Shown: one piece after another, positions 56,645-64,000 of the stretch
Layout: the number at the start of each line of letters is the position of its first letter
How positions within the stretch are numbered: position 1 is the stretch's first letter
NCBI RefSeq assembly: GCF_005771675.1
Contig: NZ_VAJM01000014.1
Coordinates: 62,001-126,000, forward strand
Reading direction: 5' to 3'
Source: Hymenobacter jeollabukensis
Lineage (GTDB): Bacteria; Bacteroidota; Bacteroidia; Cytophagales; Hymenobacteraceae
Length of the DNA: 64,000 bases
Position numbers and translations under genes: made by a program
The notes under the pieces: model-generated
The model's database searches: none
Seen by the model: the letters and a program-made list of their open reading frames with translations, nothing else
What the model was told of the DNA's origin: nothing

Positions 56645-58627
56645 CTATGCCCCCGGCAGTGTGATGGTAAACGTGGTGCCCACGCCCTCTTCCGAATGCA
56701 GCGTGAGCGTGCCGCCGTGCCCGCTGGTCACGATGTCGTGGCTAAGGGCCAGGCCCAGGCCGGTGCCTTCGCCCACGGGCTTGGTGGTGAAGAAGGCCTC
56801 GAACACCTGCGCCTGCACCGCCGGGCTCATGCCCACGCCGTTGTCCTGCACCTGCACCTGCACCCCGCCGCCGGGTAGCGGACGGGTGCGCACGGTCACG
56901 GCAGGTCGGTAGTCGGGCGCGGCGCCGAGCTGGCGCTGGCGGGCGGCATAGAAGGCATTGGTGCCCAGGTTCAGCACGGCCCGGCCCAGGTCCTGGGAGG
57001 CCACGGGCAGCGGCGGGAGCTGGGGGTCCAGGTCGAGGTGGCGACGGGCCTCGAAGTCCGGAAACTGCTGCCGCAGCCCCTCGTAGGCCAGGCCGAGCTG
57101 CTCGGTGACCAGGGCGTTGAGGTCGGTGGGCTGACGCGGGGCGGGGCCGGTGCGGGCGTGGTCGAGCATGCCGCGGATGATGGCCGTGGCGCGCTGCCCG
57201 TGCTGGCTGATGCTGAGCAGATTGTCCTTCAGCCCGTCGAGGATTTCGCGGTCCAGGGCCCCGTCGCCGGTCAGGCGCTGCTGGCCGTTGATGGCGGCCA
57301 GCAGATCGGTACCAGCGGCGGCAAACTGCTTCACGAAGCCCAGCGGATTCTGCAGCTCGTGGGCCACGCCGGCCGTCAGCTCGCCCAGAAACGCCATTTT
57401 CTCGCGCTGCACCAGCTGGGCCTGGGTCTGCTTCAGCTCCACCAGGGAAGCCTGCAAGGCCGCATTGGTGCGCTGCTGCTGGTGCTGGTGCCAGCCCAGC
57501 AGGGCCACCAGCACCAGCAGCACCGCCAGGCCGCCCAGCAGGGCATAGTGCTGGTAGCGGGCCCGCAGCTCGTGCTGGGCCGCCGCAGCCTGCTGGGCGC
57601 GCTGCCGCTCCCGGTAGTCGAGGCTCTGCAGGCGCATTACCTGCTCCTGCCCGAAGAGCGTGTCCTTCATCACCAGCATCCGGCCCTGGTACTTGAAGGC
57701 GCTGTCGGTGGGGCCGCGCCGCGCAAATTCCTGGGTGAGCAGGGTGCTGGCGTTGAGCACCCCGCGCAGGAAGCCGTTGGTCTGGGCCGCCTGGTAGCCC
57801 AGGCGGGCGTAGTAGATGCTCGAATCGGGGCGGTGCTGCTGCTGGTAGAGCGCGGCCAGGCCCACGTAGGCGAAGTTGAGGCTGCGCAAATGGTGCAGGC
57901 GCCGCGACTCGGCGATGCTACGGCGGTAGTAGCTCAGCGCCTCGGCCGTGCGGCCCTGCTTGCGGGCTTCCTGGCCCAGCCCGTACAGAATGTAGTTGGT
58001 CGGCGTGTGCAGGCGCCGGGCCATGTCGTAGGCCTGCTGCTGGAAGTACTGGGCCGAATCAACCTGGTTGTACAGGTCGTAGGCCAGCCCGATGTTGCTC
58101 AGGTCCACCACCTGCCGCCGCTCGTCGCCGAGCTGCCGGCCGAGGCGCAGGGCCTGAAAGTAGTAGCTCAGGCCCACCTGCCGGTCGCGCAGATACACGT
58201 AGATAATGCCGATGCTGCGCAGGTTCTGGGCCTGCAGGGGAAGGTCATTGGTGGCCTGGGCCAGGCGCAGCGAGGTCTGAAACAGCTCCAGCGCCCGGGC
58301 CAGGTTGCTTTCGCGCAGGGCCGCGCCCTGGCGGTTCAGGGCCTCGCCCTCGCCGTGGCGGTAGCCGATGCGCCGGGCCAGCTCCAGGGCGCGGTCGGCG
58401 TAGGCGGCGGCCGAGTCGGTACTGCGCACCCAGTACTGGTCGCTGATGCGGCAGAGCAGCAGCACGCGGGCGGTATCGGGCAGCCGCGGCTCCCGCGCCT
58501 GGAGCAGCAGGCTGTCGAGCATCTGAGCACCGGGGGCCGCCCGCAGGGAACCGCTGGTCAGGCCCAGCAGGGCCGCCGCGCAGATCAAGCCGCGCAGCAG
58601 AAAGCGGCAAAACAAAGAAAGAGGCAC
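56645..58627 (-). CDS. TPR-containing sensor histidine kinase
   Basis: 660 residues if started at GTG 58627, which opens a signal peptide (VPLSLFCRFLLRGLICAAALLG); GTG 58681 adds 18 residues. A periplasmic TPR array spans about residues 35-340, with AYADRALELARRIGYRHGEGEALNRQG, LRSIGIIYVYLRDRQVGLSYYFQAL and LSYYRRSIAESRRLHHLRSLNFAYVGLAALY as clear TPR units. Then one membrane helix (HYALLGGLAVLLVLVALLGW, about 370-390), a coiled coil, an H-box (LTAGVAHELQNPLGFVKQF) and an ATPase domain (NLGTNAFYAARQ, DNGVGMSP and GEGTGLGLALSHDIV). No receiver is fused. The partner and signal are unknown. The convergent YD-repeat gene ends 10 bp away. Confidence 0.92.
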   Translation of the reverse strand: MPLSLFCRFLLRGLICAAALLGLTSGSLRAAPGAQMLDSLLLQAREPRLPDTARVLLLCRISDQYWVRSTDSAAAYADRALELARRIGYRHGEGEALNRQGAALRESNLARALELFQTSLRLAQATNDLPLQAQNLRSIGIIYVYLRDRQVGLSYYFQALRLGRQLGDERRQVVDLSNIGLAYDLYNQVDSAQYFQQQAYDMARRLHTPTNYILYGLGQEARKQGRTAEALSYYRRSIAESRRLHHLRSLNFAYVGLAALYQQQHRPDSSIYYARLGYQAAQTNGFLRGVLNASTLLTQEFARRGPTDSAFKYQGRMLVMKDTLFGQEQVMRLQSLDYRERQRAQQAAAAQHELRARYQHYALLGGLAVLLVLVALLGWHQHQQQRTNAALQASLVELKQTQAQLVQREKMAFLGELTAGVAHELQNPLGFVKQFAAAGTDLLAAINGQQRLTGDGALDREILDGLKDNLLSISQHGQRATAIIRGMLDHARTGPAPRQPTDLNALVTEQLGLAYEGLRQQFPDFEARRHLDLDPQLPPLPVASQDLGRAVLNLGTNAFYAARQRQLGAAPDYRPAVTVRTRPLPGGGVQVQVQDNGVGMSPAVQAQVFEAFFTTKPVGEGTGLGLALSHDIVTSGHGGTLTLHSEEGVGTTFTITLPGA

Positions 58628-58876
58628 AATAGGGCAGGTAGGGCAACGGCTGCAGGAAGCAGCCGCCAGGCATGGAAACACAAATATATCAGCTGGTTTA
58701 GTGGTTTATCATACCATTGTCAACTGCGCCCACGCGTCAGTAACTGCGCGGGCTGCCGGCCGGCAGCCCGTTACCAATCAGGCTGGCCCTCAAACCAATT
58801 CTCAGGGTTGCTTCGGCCGGTTTTCCCTCGAATTTTACCAGCAGCGCGGAACAACCGCCTTGCTTAGCTTTAGCTC

Positions 58877-59676
58877 ATGCTTTGTCGCACTATTCCTGGC
58901 TTTCTGCTCAGCGGGCTGCTGGCCTGCCAGTCGTCGACCTCTGAAATACCGGCGGCAGCGGCGCCGGCTATGGCCACTGATTCAGTGACTACTCCAGCGG
59001 CGGCCCGGACTCAACCGGCCCCCAGCACGCGCCCCCCGGCCCGCCCGGGCGCTTATCCATACACCATTCTGCCCATCGACGAAACGCCGCGTGAACCAGC
59101 GCTACGGGCCTTTATCGAGCAGGTGCTGCGGGCCTGCGCCCGACAGGACCAGCGCGCATTGCTGGCGTTGGTCGACGCCAACGTAGCCGTGTCGATGGGC
59201 GGGGGCATCTACGGCAAGGCGGGCTTTGTTTCTGACTTTCTGAACAACCCCACCAAAGGCAGCGGCTACAAGCGGCTGCAGCAGATTCTCCGGCTGGCGG
59301 CACCATCAGGCGCGACTCGGCCGGCCGCTTGACGGCCACGTATCCGTACCTGCAGGATGCGGGCCGGTACAGCCAGCCGGTGCGGCAGCTGGATTTTGAA
59401 CCGTTTGTGACCTTCGTGGGCACCACGCCTAGTGTAGTGGTACATGCGGCTCCCAGTAGCCGCAGCCCGGTGGTTCGGCGGCTGGCCTATCCGCTACTCA
59501 TCACCCCCTACGACTCGGTCAGCCGGGCAGATTTCTGGCTCCCGGTGACAGCTGCCGACAGCAGCTTCCAGGGCTACGCCGACGCCCGGCAGCTCTACTG
59601 CCTGGCCGATGTCACACTGACCATCGAGCAGAAAAACGGCCGCTTGCGCATCACCAGCGTCATTCCCTACGACTAG
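58877..59676 (+). pseudogene. Lipoprotein with SH3-like domain, frameshifted
   Basis: Two overlapping frames (58877-59332 and 59329-59676) join into one sensible protein if a base is restored near 59295-59300. The first frame starts with a lipoprotein signal (LSGLLACQSS) and runs to KRLQQILRL; the second frame continues as GGTIRRDSAGRLTATYPYLQ, then a bacterial SH3-like domain (VVVHAAPSSRSPVVRRL and FWLPVTAADSSFQGYADARQLY). In the annotated frame the protein instead ends early after RLAAPSGATRPAA. Missing one G in a GGG run (CTGGGCGG read as CTGGCGG) would explain it. Either a genuine decay or a sequencing error. A TAGCTTTA box (58865-58872) ends four bases before the ATG. Confidence 0.7.
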
Positions 59677-60221
59677 CGCGCCGGCACCGGGTAGCGCCCG
59701 AACAGCTCCGTCACGGCCTCGTCGACCCGCCGGGCCGATTTGGCGGCGTCCTTGCTGAGCGGGCTGGCCGTTACGCCCTGCCACACCAGGTCGTTGCGCC
59801 GGGCATCCACCACGTCGACGGTGACGGTGCCCACCTGGTAGGTGCCCACGGGCACTTCGCCGGCCTGCCAGTGGTAGTTGCGCTGGCCAATGTAGTACGG
59901 GGCGCCGTCGGTGCGGAAATCGGTCTGGCGCGTCTGCACCTTTTCCTCGTTCACCACCCCGATGTTGACCCAGAGCTCCGGCCGCTCGGCGCGCTGGTAG
60001 CCGCGGCGCTCCATCTCGCGGGCCACGGCCTGCTTGACTTCCTCCACGCCCACCCCGGCCGTGCGAAACGCGGCTTCGTTGCGCGCCTCGCCGGGCAGAA
60101 AGTTGTAGGTACGGTAGGCCGTGAAGTCGATGCCCGGCGCCTGCTCCGTCGATTTGATTTCGGTGGTGGAGCAGGCCGTCAGCAGGGCGGCGGTGAGTAG
60201 CACTAGCAAAGACGTCTTCAT
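59673..60221 (-). CDS. DUF4136 lipoprotein
   Basis: 182 residues with a lipobox (LTAALLTAC|STTE), so lipid-anchored. The mature protein matches DUF4136 layout: DFTAYRTYNFLPG at the front, then VEEVKQAVAREMERRGYQRAERPELWVNIGVV, and the terminal DAAKSARRVDEAVTELFGRYP. Predicted alpha/beta fold, typically in the outer membrane or periplasm. No known catalytic role. It ends four bases inside the frameshifted lipoprotein gene on the other strand (shared CTAG at 59673-59676). Confidence 0.88.
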   Translation of the reverse strand: MKTSLLVLLTAALLTACSTTEIKSTEQAPGIDFTAYRTYNFLPGEARNEAAFRTAGVGVEEVKQAVAREMERRGYQRAERPELWVNIGVVNEEKVQTRQTDFRTDGAPYYIGQRNYHWQAGEVPVGTYQVGTVTVDVVDARRNDLVWQGVTASPLSKDAAKSARRVDEAVTELFGRYPVPAR

Positions 60222-60328
60222 GGCAGTGGCAGGTAAAATGGCTCCGGGCAGACACTTGGCGGCGGCCCGGGGCTATATGTTTACGGGCCGGGGCCATTAC
60301 CGGCCTCCTTTCCCCCCCACTTCCGCGC

Positions 60329-60601
60329 ATGAGCTGGCATTTCCTCGGCAGCTGCCTCGACGGCGAATCGTTCCTCATCAGCGGCCTCGACGTGTGGCAG
60401 CACCCCTGGCGCAGCCAGCCTGAATCGGCCACCGTCACCGACCCGATTTACGGCGTCAGCAAGGTATTTGGGGTGTACGCCATCGGGCCGGCCGAGGCAC
60501 CGGTGCGGTTTGCCGCCGGCGAGTTTTCAAACTGCGTCTGGGGATTTTACCGGCCGACGGCTGAGCAACCAGCTGACCAGCACGAAAATAAGCCGATATG
60601 A
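60329..60601 (+). CDS. Small protein, unknown function
   Basis: 90 residues. Aromatic-rich: MSWHFLGSCLDGESFLISGLDVWQH, then YGVSKVFGVYAIGPAEAPVRFAAGEFSNCVWGFYRP. The strand pattern suggests a small beta barrel or OB-like fold. No signal peptide. I believe related short proteins exist in this group, but I cannot verify it here. The start at ATG 60329 has no clear promoter box. It is divergent from the DUF4136 gene and lies upstream of the WG-repeat gene. Confidence 0.6.
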   Translation: MSWHFLGSCLDGESFLISGLDVWQHPWRSQPESATVTDPIYGVSKVFGVYAIGPAEAPVRFAAGEFSNCVWGFYRPTAEQPADQHENKPI

Positions 60602-60730
60602 ATATTGTATGAAGAATGTTGTGCGGGCTATATTTGCAGGTTGCTGCGGCGGCTTCCATGGCTCCGCGGCGGCACCTGCCCTCTTTACCTACTGCCGGCG
60701 CTGCGCGGTGCCGGTTTCCCACCTACCTGC

Positions 60731-62041
60731 ATGAGGTACGTTTTACTGTTGCTGCTGCTGGGCGTGAGTCTCAGCGGCTGGGCCCAGGGCCATACCAATA
60801 CCTGGGGCTGCCAGAATTTCTACAAGACCAAAGCCTACGAGGACGCCACCGCCCGGCCCGAGCCTTGCTGCTGGCCCTGCCCGCCCTGCAAGGCCAAAGA
60901 AGACGCCGAGCTGGCCAAGAAAAAGGCCGAAGATGAGCGCATTCAGGCCGAAATCCTGGCCCGCATCAACAAGAAGAAGGCTGATGAGCAGGCCAAGCGC
61001 GACGCGGCGGCCAAGGACCTGGCCAACCGCCGCTCGGCCGCCCTCAGCCAGCTCACCGCCACCGAGGCCAACGCCCGCGAGTTTGACCGCCTGAACCAGG
61101 CCAACCAAGAGCGCCGCGCCGCCGTGCGCCGCCGGTACCAGCAGCAGGAAGACCAGGCCAACAAGGCTTACGCCGACTACCTGCGCCAGCTGCAGGACGC
61201 GCAGGGCGCCACCGCCTCGGTGGCCGCGCCCGAGGACTTCTGGAACGAGACCGTGCCGATGAGCAGCTTCGAGCCGGTGGAAGACCCCAAAACCCGCCTC
61301 TGGGGCTACCAGAACAAGCAGGGCAAGCCGGTGCTGGAAGCCCGGTACCAGCAGGCCCTGCCCTTCCACCAGGGCGTGGGCCTGGTGCTCTACCGCGACC
61401 CGAAAGGCACTTACACCCGCCAGCTCATCAACACCCGCGGCGAGGTGGTGCGCAGCTTCGACAAAAGCTACTTCGAGACGGTGGGCGGCGGCACGCTCAC
61501 CGACTTTGCCCCGTCGTCGGACCACGGCAAGGCCTTTTCCGGCGGGCTGCTGGTGGTGGAGTTCAGCAAGAAGCCCTACGACCGGAACACCCGCGTGGGC
61601 TGCATCGACACCAAGGGCAACGTGGCCATTGCGCCGGCTTTCTATTACATCAAGCCCTTCCGCAACGGCACGGCCGAGGCCGCCCGCTTCGAGGACGAGG
61701 AGCGGTACAGCTTCAAGGACGAGTACCCCGGCACCTACGAGGCCAACTTCACCTACCTGCAGGTGGGCCTGATCGACCGCACGGGCAAGTGGGTGGCGGA
61801 GCCCCAGAAAAAGATGGTCTACAACTACGGGCTCTGGGGCGAGAACATGTACCTGACGGTGGAATCGGCCAACGCGCCGCGGCTGTCGGAGGAAGAGAAA
61901 CGGGCGCAGAAGGCCCGCGCCGACCTGGAAAAGAAGAAGGCCCGCGCCGTGTCGCTGGCCAAGCTCGAAGCCGACGTGCAGCAGCGCGTCGACGCGGCCA
62001 AGGCCCGCGGCTACCTCACCGAAGGCGCCCAGCGCAACTAA
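60731..62041 (+). CDS. Secreted coiled-coil protein with WG repeats
   Basis: 436 residues from the ATG at 60731 (signal peptide MRYVLLLLLLGVSLSGWAQ). A CCWPCPPCK cluster follows at about 46-54, then a charged coiled coil (about 55-165; AKKKAEDERIQAEILARINKKKADEQ). Three WG-type repeats come next: LWGYQNKQGKPVLEARYQQALPF, VGCIDTKGNVAIAPAFYYIKPF and VGLIDRTGKWVAEP. It ends in a second short coiled coil. WG repeats are beta-meander scaffolds of unknown binding. It lies 5 bp before the TPR-barrel gene, so the two are almost certainly cotranscribed and may work together in the envelope. Confidence 0.85.
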   Translation: MRYVLLLLLLGVSLSGWAQGHTNTWGCQNFYKTKAYEDATARPEPCCWPCPPCKAKEDAELAKKKAEDERIQAEILARINKKKADEQAKRDAAAKDLANRRSAALSQLTATEANAREFDRLNQANQERRAAVRRRYQQQEDQANKAYADYLRQLQDAQGATASVAAPEDFWNETVPMSSFEPVEDPKTRLWGYQNKQGKPVLEARYQQALPFHQGVGLVLYRDPKGTYTRQLINTRGEVVRSFDKSYFETVGGGTLTDFAPSSDHGKAFSGGLLVVEFSKKPYDRNTRVGCIDTKGNVAIAPAFYYIKPFRNGTAEAARFEDEERYSFKDEYPGTYEANFTYLQVGLIDRTGKWVAEPQKKMVYNYGLWGENMYLTVESANAPRLSEEEKRAQKARADLEKKKARAVSLAKLEADVQQRVDAAKARGYLTEGAQRN

Positions 62042-62046
62042 CCTCG

Positions 62047-63795
62047 ATGGCACACCGCACCCCGCAAACCCTGCTGCTGACCGCCGCCCTCGGGCTGCTG
62101 AGCCTGGCCCCGGCGGCCGCCCAATCGGCCCGCAGCCACTACCAGCAGGCCGAGCTGGCCTACGAGGCTGGCAAGTACACCGAAGCCCTGTACTACCTGG
62201 GCGAAACCGAGCGCGCCCTGGGCGGCACCAACGCCCGCATCCAGTCGCTGCGCACCCACACCTACTACGCCCAGGGCGACAACGTGCACGCCCTGGTGGA
62301 GCTGACGCGCTACTTCCGCGCGGCCGGCGCCGCCGCCCAGGGCAGCGAGGCCTACCGCGACATGCAGGCCCTGCGCGAGGAGCTGACCAGCGGCAACAAG
62401 GCGTATTTCGAGCAGCAGAAGCAAACGGCCACCCAGGGCCAGGCCCAGGAGCTGAAAACCCTCGACGCCGAGCTGGCCCGGGAACAGGAGGAGCTGACCT
62501 ACAAGGTGGTCAAGGAATCGGGCTCGAAGCAGGCCCTGCAGGATTTTCTGCGCCAGTACCCCAATTCCAGCCACGCCGGCGAGGCCACGGCCAGCATCGG
62601 GGCGGTGGAGCGGCAGGTGCAGTTCGAAACCCTGGTGGAGCAGGGCGAAGCCCACCACGCCGCCGGCCGCTGGCAGTCGGCCCTGCAGAGCTACGAAGCC
62701 GCCCTCAAGCTGCACGGCGACAGTGAGGTGCGCGGCAACGCGGCCGAAGTGCGCCGGCTCTACGCCAGCCAGCTCACGCGGCAGGGCGACGAGCACGCCG
62801 CCGCCGCCCGCTGGTCCGAGGCCGTGCGCGCCTACGAGCGGGCCGACGCCGTGCTCAGCAGCCCGGAGCTCAGCGCCGCCCTGCGCACCGCCCGCGACGA
62901 GGCCGCCTTCGCCGCCGCCGACCGCAGCCGCAGCGACGAGCAGTACGCCGCTTACCTAGCCGATTTTTCCAACGGCCGGCACGTGCCCGACGCCGTGGCC
63001 GCCCGCCTGAACCTGCAGCTGGCCCGCGCCGAACAGGCCCAGAAGCAAGGCCAGACCGAAGCGGTAGAAACCGCCTTAGCGGATGTGGCCAAGCTGGGCC
63101 AGAGCAGCGTGGTGTGGCCCGCCTACCGCGGCCGCTACTACGCGCTGCTGCGCCAGGAAGCCACCCGCCTGACTTCGGGCAAGAAGGCCGAGCGGGTCAA
63201 GCAGGTCGACCGCGCCATCGGCTATTACCAGCAGCTGGACCAGGCTCAGCCCAACCACCCCTACGCCGGCAAGCTGCGCCACCTGCAGGCCAAGCGCAAA
63301 GCCTGGTCGCACGAGGACTTCGGCTACTTCGCCTACCGCCGCGACCTGCGCAACGAAGTTGGCTTCGACCTGGGCTACAACACCAACCTGAGCTGGGGCG
63401 GCTTCTTCTCCCTGCGCGGCACGGCGCAGGCGCTGGCGGCCTCCATCCCCACGAACGGCTTTCCGCGCCGGGGCCGGCAGTATTCCCAAGGCTTTTTCAA
63501 CTTCAACTTCACCAAGAAGGTCACCTACCCGTTGTGGGTGTACGCCGGCGGCGGCTACGCGCATTTCGTGCGCATTCAGGACGTACCGGGCTACCCTGCC
63601 AACGGCATCCTGCCCAACGACAATCCGCAGAAGGGCGGGGGCGTCAACACCGAGTTCGGGGCCATCGTGAAAATCCGCTGGGCCGCGCTGTCGGTGGGCG
63701 TGAGTGCCCCGCAGTTTTCAGCCGAAAAGCGGCAGATCCTGGGCCTGAATGGCAACCCGACGATTGTCAACGCGGCCATCGGCATCTATTATTGA
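62047..63795 (+). CDS. TPR protein with C-terminal beta-barrel-like domain
   Basis: 582 residues with a signal peptide (MAHRTPQTLLLTAALGLLSLAPAAAQ). Residues about 30-430 are TPR-like helices, with HYQQAELAYEAGKYTEALYYLGETERAL and LVEQGEAHHAAGRWQSALQSYEAALKL as clear units. The last 140 residues switch to beta (GFDLGYNTNLSWGGFFSLRG, SQGFFNFNFTKKVTYPLWVYAGGGYAHF, GAIVKIRWAALSVGVSAPQF), as in an outer membrane barrel or its last strands, ending IGIYY with a terminal aromatic typical of barrels. The combination of a helical periplasmic part and a short barrel is unusual. Operon partner of the WG-repeat gene. Confidence 0.85.
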   Translation: MAHRTPQTLLLTAALGLLSLAPAAAQSARSHYQQAELAYEAGKYTEALYYLGETERALGGTNARIQSLRTHTYYAQGDNVHALVELTRYFRAAGAAAQGSEAYRDMQALREELTSGNKAYFEQQKQTATQGQAQELKTLDAELAREQEELTYKVVKESGSKQALQDFLRQYPNSSHAGEATASIGAVERQVQFETLVEQGEAHHAAGRWQSALQSYEAALKLHGDSEVRGNAAEVRRLYASQLTRQGDEHAAAARWSEAVRAYERADAVLSSPELSAALRTARDEAAFAAADRSRSDEQYAAYLADFSNGRHVPDAVAARLNLQLARAEQAQKQGQTEAVETALADVAKLGQSSVVWPAYRGRYYALLRQEATRLTSGKKAERVKQVDRAIGYYQQLDQAQPNHPYAGKLRHLQAKRKAWSHEDFGYFAYRRDLRNEVGFDLGYNTNLSWGGFFSLRGTAQALAASIPTNGFPRRGRQYSQGFFNFNFTKKVTYPLWVYAGGGYAHFVRIQDVPGYPANGILPNDNPQKGGGVNTEFGAIVKIRWAALSVGVSAPQFSAEKRQILGLNGNPTIVNAAIGIYY

Positions 63796-63870
63796 GTTGT
63801 CCGTTGCGGGTTGTCAGTCGTCAGGGAGTAAGGCTTTCAGAACGAACTGACAACTCGCAACCGACAGCTC
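63796..63870. repeat. Two-armed word array after the TPR-barrel gene
   Basis: GTTGTCCGTTGCGGGTTGTC-type words (63796-63822) and their complement (63844-63870), starting at the base after the stop codon of the TPR-barrel gene and ending two bases before the EamA gene stop on the other strand. Same words as 2259 and 39973. Confidence 0.85.
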
Positions 63871-63872
63871 CC

Positions 63873-64000
63873 CTACCCTGCCTGCTTCTGCGACAGGGCA
63901 ATGAGCACGGCCCCGCCCAGCATCAGCACGGCCCCGGCAACCAACTGCCAGTTGAGCTTGTCCTTCAGGAACACGACGGCCAGGATGACCACGAACACCA
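63873..64000 (-). CDS. EamA/DMT-family transporter, C-terminus only
   Basis: Minus-strand frame entering from the right edge and ending with TAG at 63875-63873. The visible 41 codons read VFVVILAVVFLKDKLNWQLVAGAVLMLGGAVLIALSQKQAG, the last two helices of a drug/metabolite transporter (the F-L-K-D-x-L-x-W-x-x-x-x-G-A pattern ending EamA proteins). The substrate is unknown; the rest of the gene lies outside the window. Confidence 0.8.
   Translation of the reverse strand, partial: VFVVILAVVFLKDKLNWQLVAGAVLMLGGAVLIALSQKQAG

Overview
The window looks like chromosomal DNA of a high-GC member of the Bacteroidota, most likely Hymenobacter or a close relative in the Cytophagales. The evidence is direct: -7 boxes of the Bacteroidota type TAnnTTTG sit just upstream of many start codons, Shine-Dalgarno sequences are nearly absent, secreted proteins carry type IX secretion (T9SS) sorting domains, there is a TonB-dependent receptor with a carboxypeptidase-regulatory domain, LytS/LytTR regulatory pairs are present, and there are many short lipoproteins. 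The genus is an inference. I see no rRNA, tRNA, insertion sequence, prophage or CRISPR array.

Layout. 1-5.5 kb (minus): an arabinose operon galM-araB-araD-araA behind a 22-bp palindromic operator; araA runs off the left edge. 5.5-13.5 kb: lipoproteins, a PAS histidine kinase, an AsmA-like protein, a DinB-like protein, a 2H phosphoesterase and membrane proteins. 13.5-17.8 kb: three short-chain dehydrogenases with two AraC-type regulators. 17.8-24.4 kb: a T9SS type-B surface protein, a PH-domain protein, a deoxyhypusine synthase homologue, HslV and a lipoprotein. 24.5-27 kb: pyruvate dehydrogenase E2 and a histidine phosphatase. 27.1-32 kb: menaquinone genes menI-menF-menD-menB, with menE at 36.6 kb. 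32-41.4 kb: a multidomain T9SS amidase, small membrane and secreted proteins and a DPP III-type lipoprotein peptidase. 41.6-45.5 kb: three small membrane proteins followed by a LytS/LytTR pair. 45.5-49.3 kb: a BNR-type T9SS protein, a HAD phosphatase, a chloramphenicol-acetyltransferase-like protein and a PAP2-like membrane protein. 49.3-54.7 kb: a second LytTR/LytS pair, a repeat-type secreted protein and a TonB receptor, the last two sharing an upstream motif. 54.9-64 kb: a YD-repeat protein, a TPR histidine kinase, a frameshifted lipoprotein gene, a DUF4136 lipoprotein, a WG-repeat/TPR-barrel pair and the end of an EamA transporter.

The most unusual material lies between genes. At least nine gene junctions carry imperfect arrays of 7-11-base words, usually followed after a short loop by the inverted complement of the same array. 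The words differ from locus to locus while the architecture stays the same. Two arrays supply the stop codon of a histidine kinase and separate it from its response regulator, and one single-armed array lies inside a large in-frame insertion in menD. Other notable non-coding structures are a 207-bp nested inverted repeat whose two ends each carry an outward-facing promoter, a perfect 74-bp palindrome without a spacer, two families of MITE-like inverted repeats, and a 39-nt 5'-UTR hairpin that covers part of a rare strong Shine-Dalgarno sequence.
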